64,000 nt of DNA from UBA5069 sp964560495 (GCA_964560495.1 CAZLMM010000004.1:81542-145541), one strand, 5' to 3'; shown: positions 25,386 through 35,186, counted from the first letter of the stretch. Numbers and translations are program-made. Notes: generated by a model not told the origin, from the letters alone.

Positions 25386-26890
25386 GATCTGAGAATAGGC
25401 CGCGCTGTGCTGTGAAGAAAAACGATCTGGGGCTGCATGTCGCCGGGAAGCTGCAACGCCTTTGGCAAACCCTGGCAATCCTTACCTTGATTCTGGCGCT
25501 GTGCACGCCTGCAAACATGAGCATCGCGCAAAGCAATCAAGTCTTTGGGCTGAGGGGGAGTCTCACACCGGCAGTCACCCAGTCTTTTGCCATGTTGTTC
25601 ACCGATTCGGAAGGGAATCAATATGGGATGGTGGGCGCCACCCCGTTGATCGAGGCGCAGTTGAACGCGCTGGCGAGCCAACAGGCCACAATCAAAGTGT
25701 GGGGGCAGGTGCGCCCCCCCGATGACCTATCGGCGTTGCCGGTGATCGTCGTGAGCGAGCTCCTGTTGGACGCACAGCCGACGCCCTCCCCCATGCCTTC
25801 ACCCATGAGCGGCGCCACTGCAACGATCTCGGTTTACGCCGCCTATGTACGTGCAGGCCCAGGTCAACAATACACGCCCTTGGGTTCCGTCACGCAGGGC
25901 GTTGTATGCCGGGTGATTGGGCGCAGCACCATGCCGGGTTGGTGGCAGCTCTCCTGCCCCACCATCACTGGATGGATCAAGGAAGGACTCTACACAATCC
26001 AGGGCGATGTCAGCCAGATTCCCCTGTTGTCAGTAGCGCCGGTCGCCGCGCCCAAAGAGCGATGGCGAGCGCAAGGCTATGCCAATCCTGACCTGGCTGG
26101 CTCGCCCACGGTGACATTCGATACGGCGACGATTGCCTATGACTGGGGCGCAGGTTCGCCCAATCCGGCGTTGCCATCGAATAATTTTTCCCTACGCTTC
26201 GAGCGAACGATTTCCTTTGCGCCCAACCTCTACCGCCTGGAGGCTATCTTTGATGACGGCGTGCGCGTCTATGTGGGGGGGCAATTGGTCATCGACGATT
26301 GGCGAGAAGGAACGGCGCGCAGCGCGGCCTGGCAAGGAAATCTAGCGGGCGAGCTGCCTCTGCGCGTCGATTATGTGGAGTATTCTGGTCTTGCCAAGCT
26401 ATACTTTTCCTATCGCCAGGCGCCGTCGTCACCCGCCCCAACGCCGGCGCCGCTCGCCCAATCGCCCAGCGGCGCCTGGATCGCTACATACTATGGCAAT
26501 CCAACCCTCAGTGGGCCTGCACTCCTCTCGCGTACGGAGCAACGCGGCGACCCTTACCCCCTCAACTACGAGTTCAGCCTGGGGTCGGCTGTCCCTGGCG
26601 TCGTGCCAGAAGACAACTGGTCGGCGCGCTGGCAAGGTCGCTTCTATTTCGAAGCCGGGGACTATCGCTTTCAGGCGCGGGGGAATGATGGGGTGCGCGT
26701 CTATCTGGATGGCATCCGCATCATTGACGCCTGGCCTAACACCCAGGACACAGTCAGCAACGTGTTCTATGGCCTGGGCGCCGGTGAACACGAGGTCACG
26801 GTTGACTTTTATGATATCGGTGGATTGGCCTGGGTGCGCGCCTGGTGGGAGCGCCTTTTGCCTGATCGCGGCTCCAGTCGCGATCAGTGA
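25382..26890 (+). CDS. Secreted protein with one SH3 and two PA14 domains
   Basis: The 502-residue protein begins at ATG 25382, overlapping the previous stop by four bases, so translation is probably coupled. A signal anchor (about 25-50) is followed by an N-terminal beta region, a Pro-rich linker, a bacterial SH3 domain (about 147-205: VYAAYVRAGPGQQYTPLGSV to GWWQLSC), and two PA14-type domains (about 225-345 and 360-495: DDGVRVYVGGQLVIDDW and NDGVRVYLDGIRIIDAW). PA14 domains bind carbohydrate. With the WG-repeat partner it may form a surface complex binding cell wall or polysaccharide. Confidence 0.85.
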   Translation: MRSENRPRCAVKKNDLGLHVAGKLQRLWQTLAILTLILALCTPANMSIAQSNQVFGLRGSLTPAVTQSFAMLFTDSEGNQYGMVGATPLIEAQLNALASQQATIKVWGQVRPPDDLSALPVIVVSELLLDAQPTPSPMPSPMSGATATISVYAAYVRAGPGQQYTPLGSVTQGVVCRVIGRSTMPGWWQLSCPTITGWIKEGLYTIQGDVSQIPLLSVAPVAAPKERWRAQGYANPDLAGSPTVTFDTATIAYDWGAGSPNPALPSNNFSLRFERTISFAPNLYRLEAIFDDGVRVYVGGQLVIDDWREGTARSAAWQGNLAGELPLRVDYVEYSGLAKLYFSYRQAPSSPAPTPAPLAQSPSGAWIATYYGNPTLSGPALLSRTEQRGDPYPLNYEFSLGSAVPGVVPEDNWSARWQGRFYFEAGDYRFQARGNDGVRVYLDGIRIIDAWPNTQDTVSNVFYGLGAGEHEVTVDFYDIGGLAWVRAWWERLLPDRGSSRDQ

Positions 26891-26942
26891 TGGAATCGGA
26901 AAAGTCCTGGTCAGCCCAAGAACTCCAGAGAGGCGTTATTTC

Positions 26943-26992
26943 TCTCATCAATTTCATAATAATTGACCTCTGAGCTTGTCGTGTGCTATACT
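26943..26992 (+). promoter_or_regulatory. Promoter of the first radical SAM operon, with shared upstream element
   Basis: TTGACC (26963-26968) and TATACT (26987-26992) are 18 bases apart, and the -10 is preceded by GTGTGC. The inverted repeat TCAATT-N7-AATTGA (26948-26966) overlaps the -35. The block TTTCATAATAATTGAC recurs at the SufR-like gene promoter. Confidence 0.7.
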
Positions 26993-27091
26993 CCCGACCA
27001 CGATTCACTTGCCGATGTCGCAGCTGGGCGCGGCCACTCGTGTGGTTGCAGAGCGGCGACGCTGGCTCCAGCATTTTCGGAGGCAATATCC

Positions 27092-28495
27092 ATGACGATC
27101 AGCTGGCCGTGGAGCAAACCCAAGCGCACATCCAAGATCCTTTGGCTCGATCTGGGGGATCTGGGCGACCTGGTGAATCCGTCCGGCCCCCACGAGCAGT
27201 GGCAGGACCACGGGTTGGGGCTGTTGCGCACCATCCTGCACCAGAATGGCGTGCAAACCGACCTGGCGTCCACCCGCGCAGTCACCAGTTGGGAGCAACT
27301 TGCCTCTCAGTTGCGTGGTTACGACACGCTCATCATGAACGTGCGCTCCTACACCTTTCCTTCGGCCTACCGTTCGGCCAAGCTCTTCAAGGAACTCAAT
27401 CCCAACAGCGTCATTCTGGCGGGCGGGATGCACGCCACCGTTGCGCCCGACGAGATGGCCGAGGTGCCGGAATTCGATCACATCTGCCAGGGACCCGGCG
27501 AAAAAGTCATCGTCGACCTGGTGCAGAATCCGGCCAGTTTTCCCCGCGTCTTTCAGGCAGAGGGTGCGCGTTCTATGACCGAATGGCCCATGATCGACCG
27601 GGAGCTATGGCCAAAGCCAGCAAGCTGGCGCACGACCCGCCGCTGGAAGTGGCGTTGGCCCATGGAACCGGAATGCGGCTGGGGACCGGGCCCGGTCGCC
27701 ACCATCATCACCAGCCGCGTCTGTCCATGGCAATGCGTCTTTTGCAACGAGAACTCATACATTCCCAATATGGGGCGACGTTCGGTGGATCAGGTCATTG
27801 ACGAGCTGAACTACCTGGACCGTAAGTATGGCATTGGCTCGTTGGTAATCCACGACTCCATGTTCTTCCAGAACCCCAAGTGGTTGAAAGAGTGGTTGGA
27901 AAAGTACCCAACCAAGACAAAACGCTGGAGCTATTGGGCCGCCGGTCGCGCTGACACGGTGCGTCAATGGCCGGATCTCTTCGAGGCGTTGGTGAAGGAG
28001 ACCAACTGGCGCATCATCTCCATCGGCTTCGAGTCGGGCAGCGACCGCATCCTACGTCTGCTCAACAAAGAGTGCACAGAAGAGGACAACTATTTCGCCA
28101 TCGATCTGGTCAATCGCATTGGCGATGAGATGGAGGCGAAGGGCGAGCAACCGCCCAAGTTCTGGTCGAACATTATGTTGGGCATTCCTGGCGAAACCCG
28201 CGAAGACGCCTTCAAGACCATGCGCATGCTCAAGCGGATGAAGCGAGTTTTTCCGTCGATTGCTTTCTACGCGCCCTATCCTGGCTCGGCGTTGGGCAAT
28301 CAACTCATCGCTGAGGGCAAGAGTCTGATGACCAAGGAGAATTACCATCGCTTCCCCGATGACGAAAAAGTCAAGGGCATCGATTACAAGTTCTATCGAG
28401 AGCTTTTGGCCGGCAAATACGACGAGCAGATCAACCGCGGGCTACACGCAGTGCGCGGCGCGGATCTTTACCAGGGGACGTTGATCAAGGCGTGA
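27092..28495 (+). CDS. Cobalamin-binding radical SAM protein
   Basis: The 467-residue protein has an N-terminal B12-binding-type domain (about 10-150) and a radical SAM core. Its cluster motif is C211-PWQ-C215-VF-C218 in SRVCPWQCVFCNEN. Later conserved parts include GFESGSDRILRLLNKECTE and MLGIPGETREDAFKTM. The reaction is unknown; B12-dependent members often do methylations or rearrangements. CGGAGG (27078-27083) precedes ATG 27092. Two small genes follow, and the promoter carries the element shared with the SufR-like gene. It differs from the paralogous pair at 32830 and 35187. Confidence 0.88.
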   Translation: MTISWPWSKPKRTSKILWLDLGDLGDLVNPSGPHEQWQDHGLGLLRTILHQNGVQTDLASTRAVTSWEQLASQLRGYDTLIMNVRSYTFPSAYRSAKLFKELNPNSVILAGGMHATVAPDEMAEVPEFDHICQGPGEKVIVDLVQNPASFPRVFQAEGARSMTEWPMIDRELWPKPASWRTTRRWKWRWPMEPECGWGPGPVATIITSRVCPWQCVFCNENSYIPNMGRRSVDQVIDELNYLDRKYGIGSLVIHDSMFFQNPKWLKEWLEKYPTKTKRWSYWAAGRADTVRQWPDLFEALVKETNWRIISIGFESGSDRILRLLNKECTEEDNYFAIDLVNRIGDEMEAKGEQPPKFWSNIMLGIPGETREDAFKTMRMLKRMKRVFPSIAFYAPYPGSALGNQLIAEGKSLMTKENYHRFPDDEKVKGIDYKFYRELLAGKYDEQINRGLHAVRGADLYQGTLIKA

Positions 28496-28517
28496 TGATG
28501 AAAACATCTTTACATCA

Positions 28518-28724
28518 ATGAGCAGCTTTAGCAACCCACACTACATGTACCTCTTCGATCTGAAGAGCGGCAAGAAAAAACTGGCATACGGTCAGTCGCC
28601 AGAGGACGCCCTGGAAATACTCCGCATTCGACTGAGCGATGCGGAAATGAACGAGATCGTTGTCGACAGTTTCACCAAGATATCCCAACGTGAAATGCAA
28701 AAGTACGTGCATGACCTGGGGTGA
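28518..28724 (+). CDS. Small protein of unknown function (68 residues)
   Basis: The product MSSFSNPHYMYLFDLKSGKK... has no signal peptide or membrane segment. Mixed acidic and basic residues, with a hydrophobic pattern (DALEILRIRL), suggest a small folded domain. No family was recognised. It lies 22 bases after the radical SAM gene and overlaps the next gene by four bases (GTGA), so it belongs to the same transcript. There is no clear ribosome site. It could be a partner or substrate protein of the radical SAM enzyme, but nothing in the sequence proves that. Confidence 0.55.
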   Translation: MSSFSNPHYMYLFDLKSGKKKLAYGQSPEDALEILRIRLSDAEMNEIVVDSFTKISQREMQKYVHDLG

Positions 28725-29029
28725 TATTGAACAGTTCAATCTTGTCGGTGGAAGAGGCGAACCTCATGGTTGCGTTGGCGCAAGGCGCAACGCTCAAGGT
28801 GCATCGCACGATGGACGGCGACAAGAGCTATGCTCTATACACTCTTGACGACGCAATCAAGAGGCCGATTTCTGGCTCTATTGTGGAGTCGCTCGCCAGG
28901 AAGCGCCTGATCGCCAGCAATATGAAATTTCCGGCGGCGACCTTCTTGCTCACCGCGCGAGGGGTGAACATCGTCGAAGGCATGGGAAAGAGCAAGAGCG
29001 TAGCAGTCGCCAGCAGGATTGATGAATAA
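28721..29029 (+). CDS. Small protein of unknown function (102 residues)
   Basis: A GTG start at 28721 overlaps the preceding TGA. The 102-residue protein has a short N-terminal helix, a middle basic segment (KVHRTMDGDKSYALYTLDDA), and a C-terminal part like a small winged-helix or dimerisation unit (SGSIVESLARKRLIASN, TFLLTARGVNIVEG). The assignment as DNA-binding is a guess. It ends about 100 bases before the SufR-like gene and is the last gene of the first radical SAM operon. Confidence 0.55.
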   Translation: MILNSSILSVEEANLMVALAQGATLKVHRTMDGDKSYALYTLDDAIKRPISGSIVESLARKRLIASNMKFPAATFLLTARGVNIVEGMGKSKSVAVASRIDE

Positions 29030-29030
29030 T

Positions 29031-29080
29031 TCTCAATATTTTCATAATAATTGACGAAATGCGATTGGCTGTGCTATAGT
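29031..29080 (+). promoter_or_regulatory. Promoter of the SufR-like/moaA operon, same element as at 26943
   Basis: TTGACG (29051-29056) and TATAGT (29075-29080) are 18 bases apart, preceded by TGTGC. The 16-base block TTTCATAATAATTGAC matches the other promoter exactly, and TCAAT...ATTGA half-sites (29033-29054) form an imperfect palindrome over the -35. It is a candidate binding site of the SufR-like protein encoded just downstream. Confidence 0.7.
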
Positions 29081-29126
29081 GTTTGTCATGTGATGTAGGC
29101 GGCGATGGAGCAAGGGGTCATCCCTG

Positions 29127-29867
29127 GTGCACTCGGTACGTAAGCGTATTCTCGAAATACTCAAGCAGCGCAATGGCGCCACCGTGGCGGAGCTGGCCGA
29201 GGCTCTGGAAATGGCGCCTGTTTCTGTGCGTCATCACCTGGACATCCTGCAAGGCGATAGCCTCATTCGTGTTGAACGGGTGGAGCGCAGCGGCGGCGTC
29301 GGTCGGCCACAGCAGGTCTACGCGCTGACAGAGGAAGCGGGCGATTATTTTCCCAACAACTTTGCGGCGCTGGCGAGCAACCTGGTGCGCCAGATCAAAC
29401 ATATCCTGTCCGACGAACAGGTCGAGTGCGTCTTTCGCAATATGGCCCATGATCTTGCCGAGCAATTCGAGCGCAATGAACCGAACGATTTATGTCTTGA
29501 GCAGCGGCTCGATCACATCGCCGACTTCCTGAATGAACGAGGCTATCTGGCGAGTTGGGAATCGGACGAAGGGGACCCTGCGGGGAGTTATCTGCTTCAC
29601 AAGCACAATTGCCCCTACGCGGGCGTCTCTGACGAGTATCACGAGTTATGTTTGATGGATGAGACGCTCGTGAATCTACTCGTAGATCGGCCCTGTCAGC
29701 GTGTGAGTCATATGGCGACCAATGATCACTGCTGCACCTACCGTATTGGCGAAGCAGTGCAATCGGGCGCGACGACCGCGATACGACTTCACGAGGTTGA
29801 GCCGTACAGCAAAGTGCAAGATGTGGGCGTCAAATCTCCGCGTAACGTCGTTCTTCTGGTTGCATGA
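29127..29867 (+). CDS. SufR-like winged-helix repressor with putative Fe-S cysteines
   Basis: The 246-residue protein has an N-terminal winged helix (about 1-70: RKRILEILKQRNGATVAELAEALEMAPVSVRHHLDIL, then VGRPQQVYAL). The C-terminal half has cysteines at 162, 175, 190 and 202-203, spaced x12, x14, x11. This is close to the C-x12-C-x13-C-x14-C pattern of SufR, a repressor that holds an Fe-S cluster and controls cluster-assembly genes. The operon downstream contains Fe-S assembly genes, which fits. GTG 29127 has AAGGGG nine bases upstream. A related site upstream of the first radical SAM gene suggests a wider regulon. Confidence 0.8.
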   Translation: MHSVRKRILEILKQRNGATVAELAEALEMAPVSVRHHLDILQGDSLIRVERVERSGGVGRPQQVYALTEEAGDYFPNNFAALASNLVRQIKHILSDEQVECVFRNMAHDLAEQFERNEPNDLCLEQRLDHIADFLNERGYLASWESDEGDPAGSYLLHKHNCPYAGVSDEYHELCLMDETLVNLLVDRPCQRVSHMATNDHCCTYRIGEAVQSGATTAIRLHEVEPYSKVQDVGVKSPRNVVLLVA

Positions 29868-29916
29868 TGAGGTCGTAGCCGGTGGGCTGTGTCGCAATTG
29901 GGCGAGGATAGACAAG

Positions 29917-30993
29917 ATGACCAGGCAACGTCTTTCGATGAGTAGCATCAACTTGTTTCACAATCAGTTTGGCGCGGTGCGCATGACGCCGCCTGGCCCA
30001 TACGCTATCGAATCGATGCACGATTCTTTTGGCCGGCGCATCAACTATCTGCGCATCAGCCTCACCGATGCATGCAACCTGCGCTGCGTCTACTGTATGC
30101 CCGAAGACCAGACCTTCATGCAGCGCAGTCACTTGATGACGGACGAAGAGCTACTCTTCCTGGTGCGCGTGGGGGCCAGTCTGGGCGTGAACAAGATTCG
30201 TCTGACCGGCGGCGAGCCAACGGTGCGGCCCAACGTTGTGGAGCTGGTGCGAGAGATCGCACACACGCCGGGCGTCACCGATCTGGCGATGACGACGAAT
30301 GGCTTGCAGCTTGCCAAGCTGGCCCAACCCCTGGCCGACGCAGGACTGAAGCGGGTGAACATCAGCATCGATACGCTCGATCCACAGAAGTTTCAGCGCA
30401 TCACCCGCTGGGGCCACATTGACGACGTGTGGCGCGCGATTCGCGCTGCTGAAGAAGCTGGCCTTACGCCCCTCAAGCTCAACTCGGTGGTGGTGCGCCA
30501 TTTCAATGACGGCCAGGATATGATCGACTTGGCGAGCCTTACCCTGGAGAATGATTGGGAAGTGCGCTTCATCGAAATGATGCCCTTTGGGGAGATCACC
30601 GAATTTCAGCAAACCAATGTGGTGACATATCACGAGATGCGCGAACGCATCGAGGCAGTTTTCGGTCCGCTGGAAGAAGCCAGCTACGACTTCACCGATC
30701 CCAGCCGCCCTTTCCGCATCCCGGGAGCGATGGGGGCGCTGGGTTTCATCAGCAGCGTGACGGAGCCTTTCTGCCAGGGCTGTGGTCGGGTGCGGTTGAC
30801 TGCCGACGGCAAGCTGCGTCTCTGCCTGTTGCGCGAAGATGAGGTGGACCTATTGACGCCGTTGCGTCAGGGAGCATCCTTCGATGAGATGCGCGACTTG
30901 ATGCGCGAAGGTGCATTTCACAAACCGTGGGGCCATAGTCTTTCTCAGGGGCTTGTTGCTGAGAATCGGGCGATGAATCAGATTGGCGGGTGA
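29917..30993 (+). CDS. moaA: GTP 3',8-cyclase (molybdenum cofactor synthesis)
   Basis: The 358-residue enzyme makes the first cyclic intermediate of molybdopterin from GTP. It has the N-terminal radical SAM cluster (C53, C57, C60 in CNLRCVYC) and the diagnostic second cluster (C286-x2-C289-x13-C303). RLTGGEPTVRPN is the SAM-binding glycine motif, and the C-terminus ends IGG as MoaA does. ATG 29917 is preceded by GAGGA. It follows the SufR-like gene by 49 bases, probably in one transcript. No other moa gene is in the window. Confidence 0.93.
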   Translation: MTRQRLSMSSINLFHNQFGAVRMTPPGPYAIESMHDSFGRRINYLRISLTDACNLRCVYCMPEDQTFMQRSHLMTDEELLFLVRVGASLGVNKIRLTGGEPTVRPNVVELVREIAHTPGVTDLAMTTNGLQLAKLAQPLADAGLKRVNISIDTLDPQKFQRITRWGHIDDVWRAIRAAEEAGLTPLKLNSVVVRHFNDGQDMIDLASLTLENDWEVRFIEMMPFGEITEFQQTNVVTYHEMRERIEAVFGPLEEASYDFTDPSRPFRIPGAMGALGFISSVTEPFCQGCGRVRLTADGKLRLCLLREDEVDLLTPLRQGASFDEMRDLMREGAFHKPWGHSLSQGLVAENRAMNQIGG

Positions 30994-31033
30994 CGGTTGA
31001 AGAGACGACAATGATCAAATTACTCCGCTGCGC

Positions 31034-31138
31034 TTGCTTTGAAACCGGAAGTTTTCATCCTCCGAAAATTTTTGATGTTATACTGCGGTTGCTTTGAGAC
31101 CAGGAGTTTTTGGCCTGCGAAAACTTCTGGTCTCAAAG
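31034..31138 (+). promoter_or_regulatory. Two diverged direct repeats with a 19-bp hairpin, upstream of the A-type carrier gene
   Basis: Two related copies start at 31034 and 31089 (55 bases apart, each about 40 bases, beginning TTGCTTTGA). The second folds into a near-perfect stem: 31092-31110 pairs with 31120-31138 (one G-U) around a 9-base loop. A TATACT (31079-31084) sits between the copies. This fills most of the 219-base gene-free stretch. Confidence 0.65.
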
Positions 31139-31212
31139 AGAGCAACCATCACTGATTTGGTTTCAGACAATGTATTTGTTTTCGTGATACATGATAAAGG
31201 AGAGAACGAACA

Positions 31213-31584
31213 ATGATCACCTTGACGACATCGGCTGCAGATAAGCTGGGCGGAATCATGACGCAAAAAGGGCTGGCGCAAAGCCATGCACTGCGCGTCT
31301 TTGTGCGCGGCGGCGGCTGCGGCGGTATGCAATATGGCATGACCTTCGACGAGCCGCGCGACGACGACGAAATCTACGAACAGCACGGTCTGCGCGTCAT
31401 CGTCGATCCCACGAGCGTCTTCTACATCGACGGCGCCAATATCGACTACGTGGATAACTTGATGGGCGGCGGTTTCCACATCGAGAACCCCCAGGCCGTC
31501 AGTTCGTGCGGCTGTGGCAGCAGCTTCCGCACGGCCAAGAGCCACACTGGCGAAGAAACGCCGCAAAGTTGCGGCCACCATTAA
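31213..31584 (+). CDS. A-type Fe-S carrier (HesB/IscA/SufA family)
   Basis: The 123-residue protein has the three conserved cysteines of A-type carriers: Cys36 in GGGCGGMQYG and Cys99 plus Cys101 in SSCGCGSS. It receives and passes on Fe-S clusters to apo-proteins. The C-terminal tail (FRTAKSHTGEETPQSCGHH) is longer than usual and rich in His. AAAGGAGA precedes ATG 31213. It sits among radical SAM genes and Nfu, probably feeding their clusters. The HesB/IscA/SufA subtype is not separable by eye. Confidence 0.93.
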   Translation: MITLTTSAADKLGGIMTQKGLAQSHALRVFVRGGGCGGMQYGMTFDEPRDDDEIYEQHGLRVIVDPTSVFYIDGANIDYVDNLMGGGFHIENPQAVSSCGCGSSFRTAKSHTGEETPQSCGHH

Positions 31585-31588
31585 GATC

Positions 31589-31649
31589 TACGGTTTACGA
31601 TTTACGAACATTGTGCGGAGCGCCAGTTTTTCGTAAATCGTAAACCGTA
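31589..31649. repeat. Inverted repeat with TTTACGATTTACG core (hairpin after the carrier gene)
   Basis: TACGGTTTACGATTTACGAA (31589-31608) is the exact inverse of 31630-31649, with a 21-base loop. The same motif, as direct copies, occurs at 62664-62719. It may be a dispersed mobile repeat, with a terminator-like role here. Confidence 0.8.
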
Positions 31650-31665
31650 AATCACAAATCGCCCC

Positions 31666-32058
31666 ATGCACGCCCGCCACTTTACGCTCACTGAAGCGCG
31701 CGCCCTGTTGCCAAAAGTCAAGGAATTGATGCACGCGGCGCAGATGGCGCGCAGCGAAATTTTGCGCCTGCGCCCGGAAATTTGGCCCGTGCTGCGCAGC
31801 GCAGCTCTGAACGGCGGCAGCCGTGAAGCCGGCGAGGTACTTGTTCAGTTCCAAAAACTGGAGGCTGGCGTCAAGGGCATCCTGGCGCTGGGCGTGGTGG
31901 TGAAGGATGTGGACGCCGGGCTGGTGGATTTCTTGGGTACGCGCGCCGAACGCGACATTTATCTTTGTTGGCGCTATGGCGAAGACGACATTCGTTACTG
32001 GCATGAGCTGGACACTGGTTTCGCTGGACGTCAGCCAATCGATCTTTATGTCAGATGA
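31666..32058 (+). CDS. DUF2203 domain protein
   Basis: The 130-residue protein matches DUF2203: FTLTEARALLPKVKELM near the start, a coiled region, then LGVVVKDVDAGLVDFLG and YLCWRYGEDDIRYWHELDTGFAGRQPI. This family is small, cytoplasmic and of unknown function, and is common in Chloroflexota, Actinobacteria and Deinococcus. It sits between the A-type carrier and Nfu genes, separated from the former by a hairpin. No ribosome site stands out. Its role in Fe-S supply is unproven. Confidence 0.85.
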   Translation: MHARHFTLTEARALLPKVKELMHAAQMARSEILRLRPEIWPVLRSAALNGGSREAGEVLVQFQKLEAGVKGILALGVVVKDVDAGLVDFLGTRAERDIYLCWRYGEDDIRYWHELDTGFAGRQPIDLYVR

Positions 32059-32086
32059 TCTTTGTGTCAGATGAGATGAGCATTTC

Positions 32087-32386
32087 ATGGTTGTCAGCAG
32101 CAATGAGACAATTGAAAACGACATCCAGGCTGTACTCGATGAGTATCGACCCATACTTTATTTAGATGGCGGCGATGTCGAAGTGATCGAATTGGACAAT
32201 AAGGGTGTCGTACACCTACGCATGATGGGCGCATGCATCGACTGCCCTATCAGCTTGTTGACGATGAAACTTGGTATCCAGCGGCTGCTGAAAGAGAAAT
32301 TTCCCGGCGTTGTCAATGGCGTCAACGCCATCACCGATATTGATATTTCGGCATTATATCGCCGAAGCAACGAACCGATTTCGTAG
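32087..32386 (+). CDS. Nfu-type Fe-S scaffold (NifU C-terminal domain)
   Basis: The 99-residue protein is a single NifU C-terminal domain. Cys50 and Cys53 in ACIDCP are the cluster ligands, with LDGGDVEVIELDNKGVVHLRMMGAC before them. Nfu proteins carry 4Fe-4S clusters to targets such as radical SAM enzymes. It is 28 bases after the DUF2203 gene and seven bases before the rhodanese gene, within the Fe-S/radical SAM region. Confidence 0.93.
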   Translation: MVVSSNETIENDIQAVLDEYRPILYLDGGDVEVIELDNKGVVHLRMMGACIDCPISLLTMKLGIQRLLKEKFPGVVNGVNAITDIDISALYRRSNEPIS

Positions 32387-32392
32387 GAACAC

Positions 32393-32752
32393 ATGCCCAA
32401 CCCTTTTGGCGCGCCAGAGATCACAGTCAAGGATGTGCACTACAAGCGCAAAGCCGGCGAAGATTTCGTGTGGCTGGATGTACGCGAGCCGTGGGAGTTC
32501 GCCCGGGTGCGGATTCGCGATGAGCGGGTTGTATTGACGCCTATCAGCGATCTGATGCAGCGCGAGGTAAGGGGCGCGTCGCTGGACGCCATCGACAAAA
32601 ATGCAGAGATCATTGTGCTCTGTCACCATGGAATTCGCAGCGCGCAGGTGGTGGTGTGGCTGCGCCAACAAGGCTGGGGCAAGGCAGTGAGTATGGCCGG
32701 CGGCGTCGATGCCTGGGCAAGGGAAATCGACCCATCTATCGGCGTCTATTGA
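32393..32752 (+). CDS. Rhodanese-like domain protein
   Basis: The 119-residue protein is one rhodanese domain with active loop CHHGIRS (Cys77), preceded by WLDVREPWEFARVRI and followed by VSMAGGVDAWA. It probably carries persulfide sulfur; it may feed cluster or thio-group formation. It follows the Nfu gene closely and is in the same transcript. The start ATG 32393 is 6 bases after the Nfu stop. Confidence 0.92.
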   Translation: MPNPFGAPEITVKDVHYKRKAGEDFVWLDVREPWEFARVRIRDERVVLTPISDLMQREVRGASLDAIDKNAEIIVLCHHGIRSAQVVVWLRQQGWGKAVSMAGGVDAWAREIDPSIGVY

Positions 32753-32829
32753 TCCTGAGTGTATCGAGATATTGAGATGTACTCCACCAATGTTCGACTG
32801 TTTGACGATCCTGTCAGGAGGGACTGTTT

Positions 32830-34335
<1,506 letters not shown>

Positions 34336-34378
34336 CGTTCGGGTTCAGCTCTGGCGTATGTCAGGACGAGGCGACACA

Positions 34379-35173
34379 ATGATTACCAGACAGGACGTTG
34401 CAGAGACGACGACCAACGGCCCACCAGCAGAGACATTGGATTGGTCCTTTGGTTGGCGCTATGAGCTTGTGCGCACCAAGACCGGCGCAACGAAACATAT
34501 CCGCGTTCCGCTGACGCCCGAAGAGGCGCGCCACCCGGAAGAAGGGTATATCACGCCCGAACGCACCGAACACGATTTTTACAGCGACGATCTGTGTGAC
34601 ATGTTGCGCGCCCACTATGCCGACAAGACTGATGTGGCTGTCTTTCGCAATCTCATTTTCCGATGGGATCGCCCAGATGTGGGCAACTATGCGCCCGATG
34701 TGGCAGTCGTTGCGCCGGTGCGCGACCGCGACAAGAATCGTTCGCTTTTTGTGGTGGCCGATGAAGGCGTGAGACCGCTCCTCGTCATCGAGGTCGTCTC
34801 GCGCAACACGCGTCGCTGGGATCGCGTCGATAAGGTGCGCGACTACGCCCTGGTTGGCGTGCAGGAATACGTTTATCTGGATGTGTGGGAGCGTCGCGGG
34901 CAGACCCAATATGAGCTTGCCGGTTTTCGTCTGGAGGATGGGCGTTATTTGCCCATTCTGCCCGATGAGGATGGCGCGATCTTCTTGCAAACAGTCAATT
35001 TGCGTATCGGCCTGGAGAATGGCCGCGTGTGGCTGGAAGACGCAGAGACCGGCCAGGACCTGTTGACGAATGTGCAGGCGCAAAATGCTTTACGCGCCGC
35101 AAAGGCGCACATCGCTGCGCTGGAAGCCGAACTGGCCACGCAGCGTCAGCCGAACAACGCCAACACCGATTAA
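34379..35173 (+). CDS. Uma2 family nuclease-fold protein
   Basis: The 264-residue protein has the Uma2 (DUF820) PD-(D/E)xK-like core: YAPDVAVVA, then LLVIEVVSRNTRRWDRVDKVRDYALVGVQEYVYLDV. The final 45 residues form a Gln/Ala/Glu-rich helical tail. The family has a restriction-endonuclease fold but no proven function, and it is often scattered in many copies through Chloroflexota and Cyanobacteria. ATG 34379 is chosen over ATG 34358 for the purine-rich GAGGCGACAC before it. It lies between two radical SAM paralogues. A second copy is at the window end. Confidence 0.88.
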   Translation: MITRQDVAETTTNGPPAETLDWSFGWRYELVRTKTGATKHIRVPLTPEEARHPEEGYITPERTEHDFYSDDLCDMLRAHYADKTDVAVFRNLIFRWDRPDVGNYAPDVAVVAPVRDRDKNRSLFVVADEGVRPLLVIEVVSRNTRRWDRVDKVRDYALVGVQEYVYLDVWERRGQTQYELAGFRLEDGRYLPILPDEDGAIFLQTVNLRIGLENGRVWLEDAETGQDLLTNVQAQNALRAAKAHIAALEAELATQRQPNNANTD

Positions 35174-35186
35174 GGAATCTGAGTTT

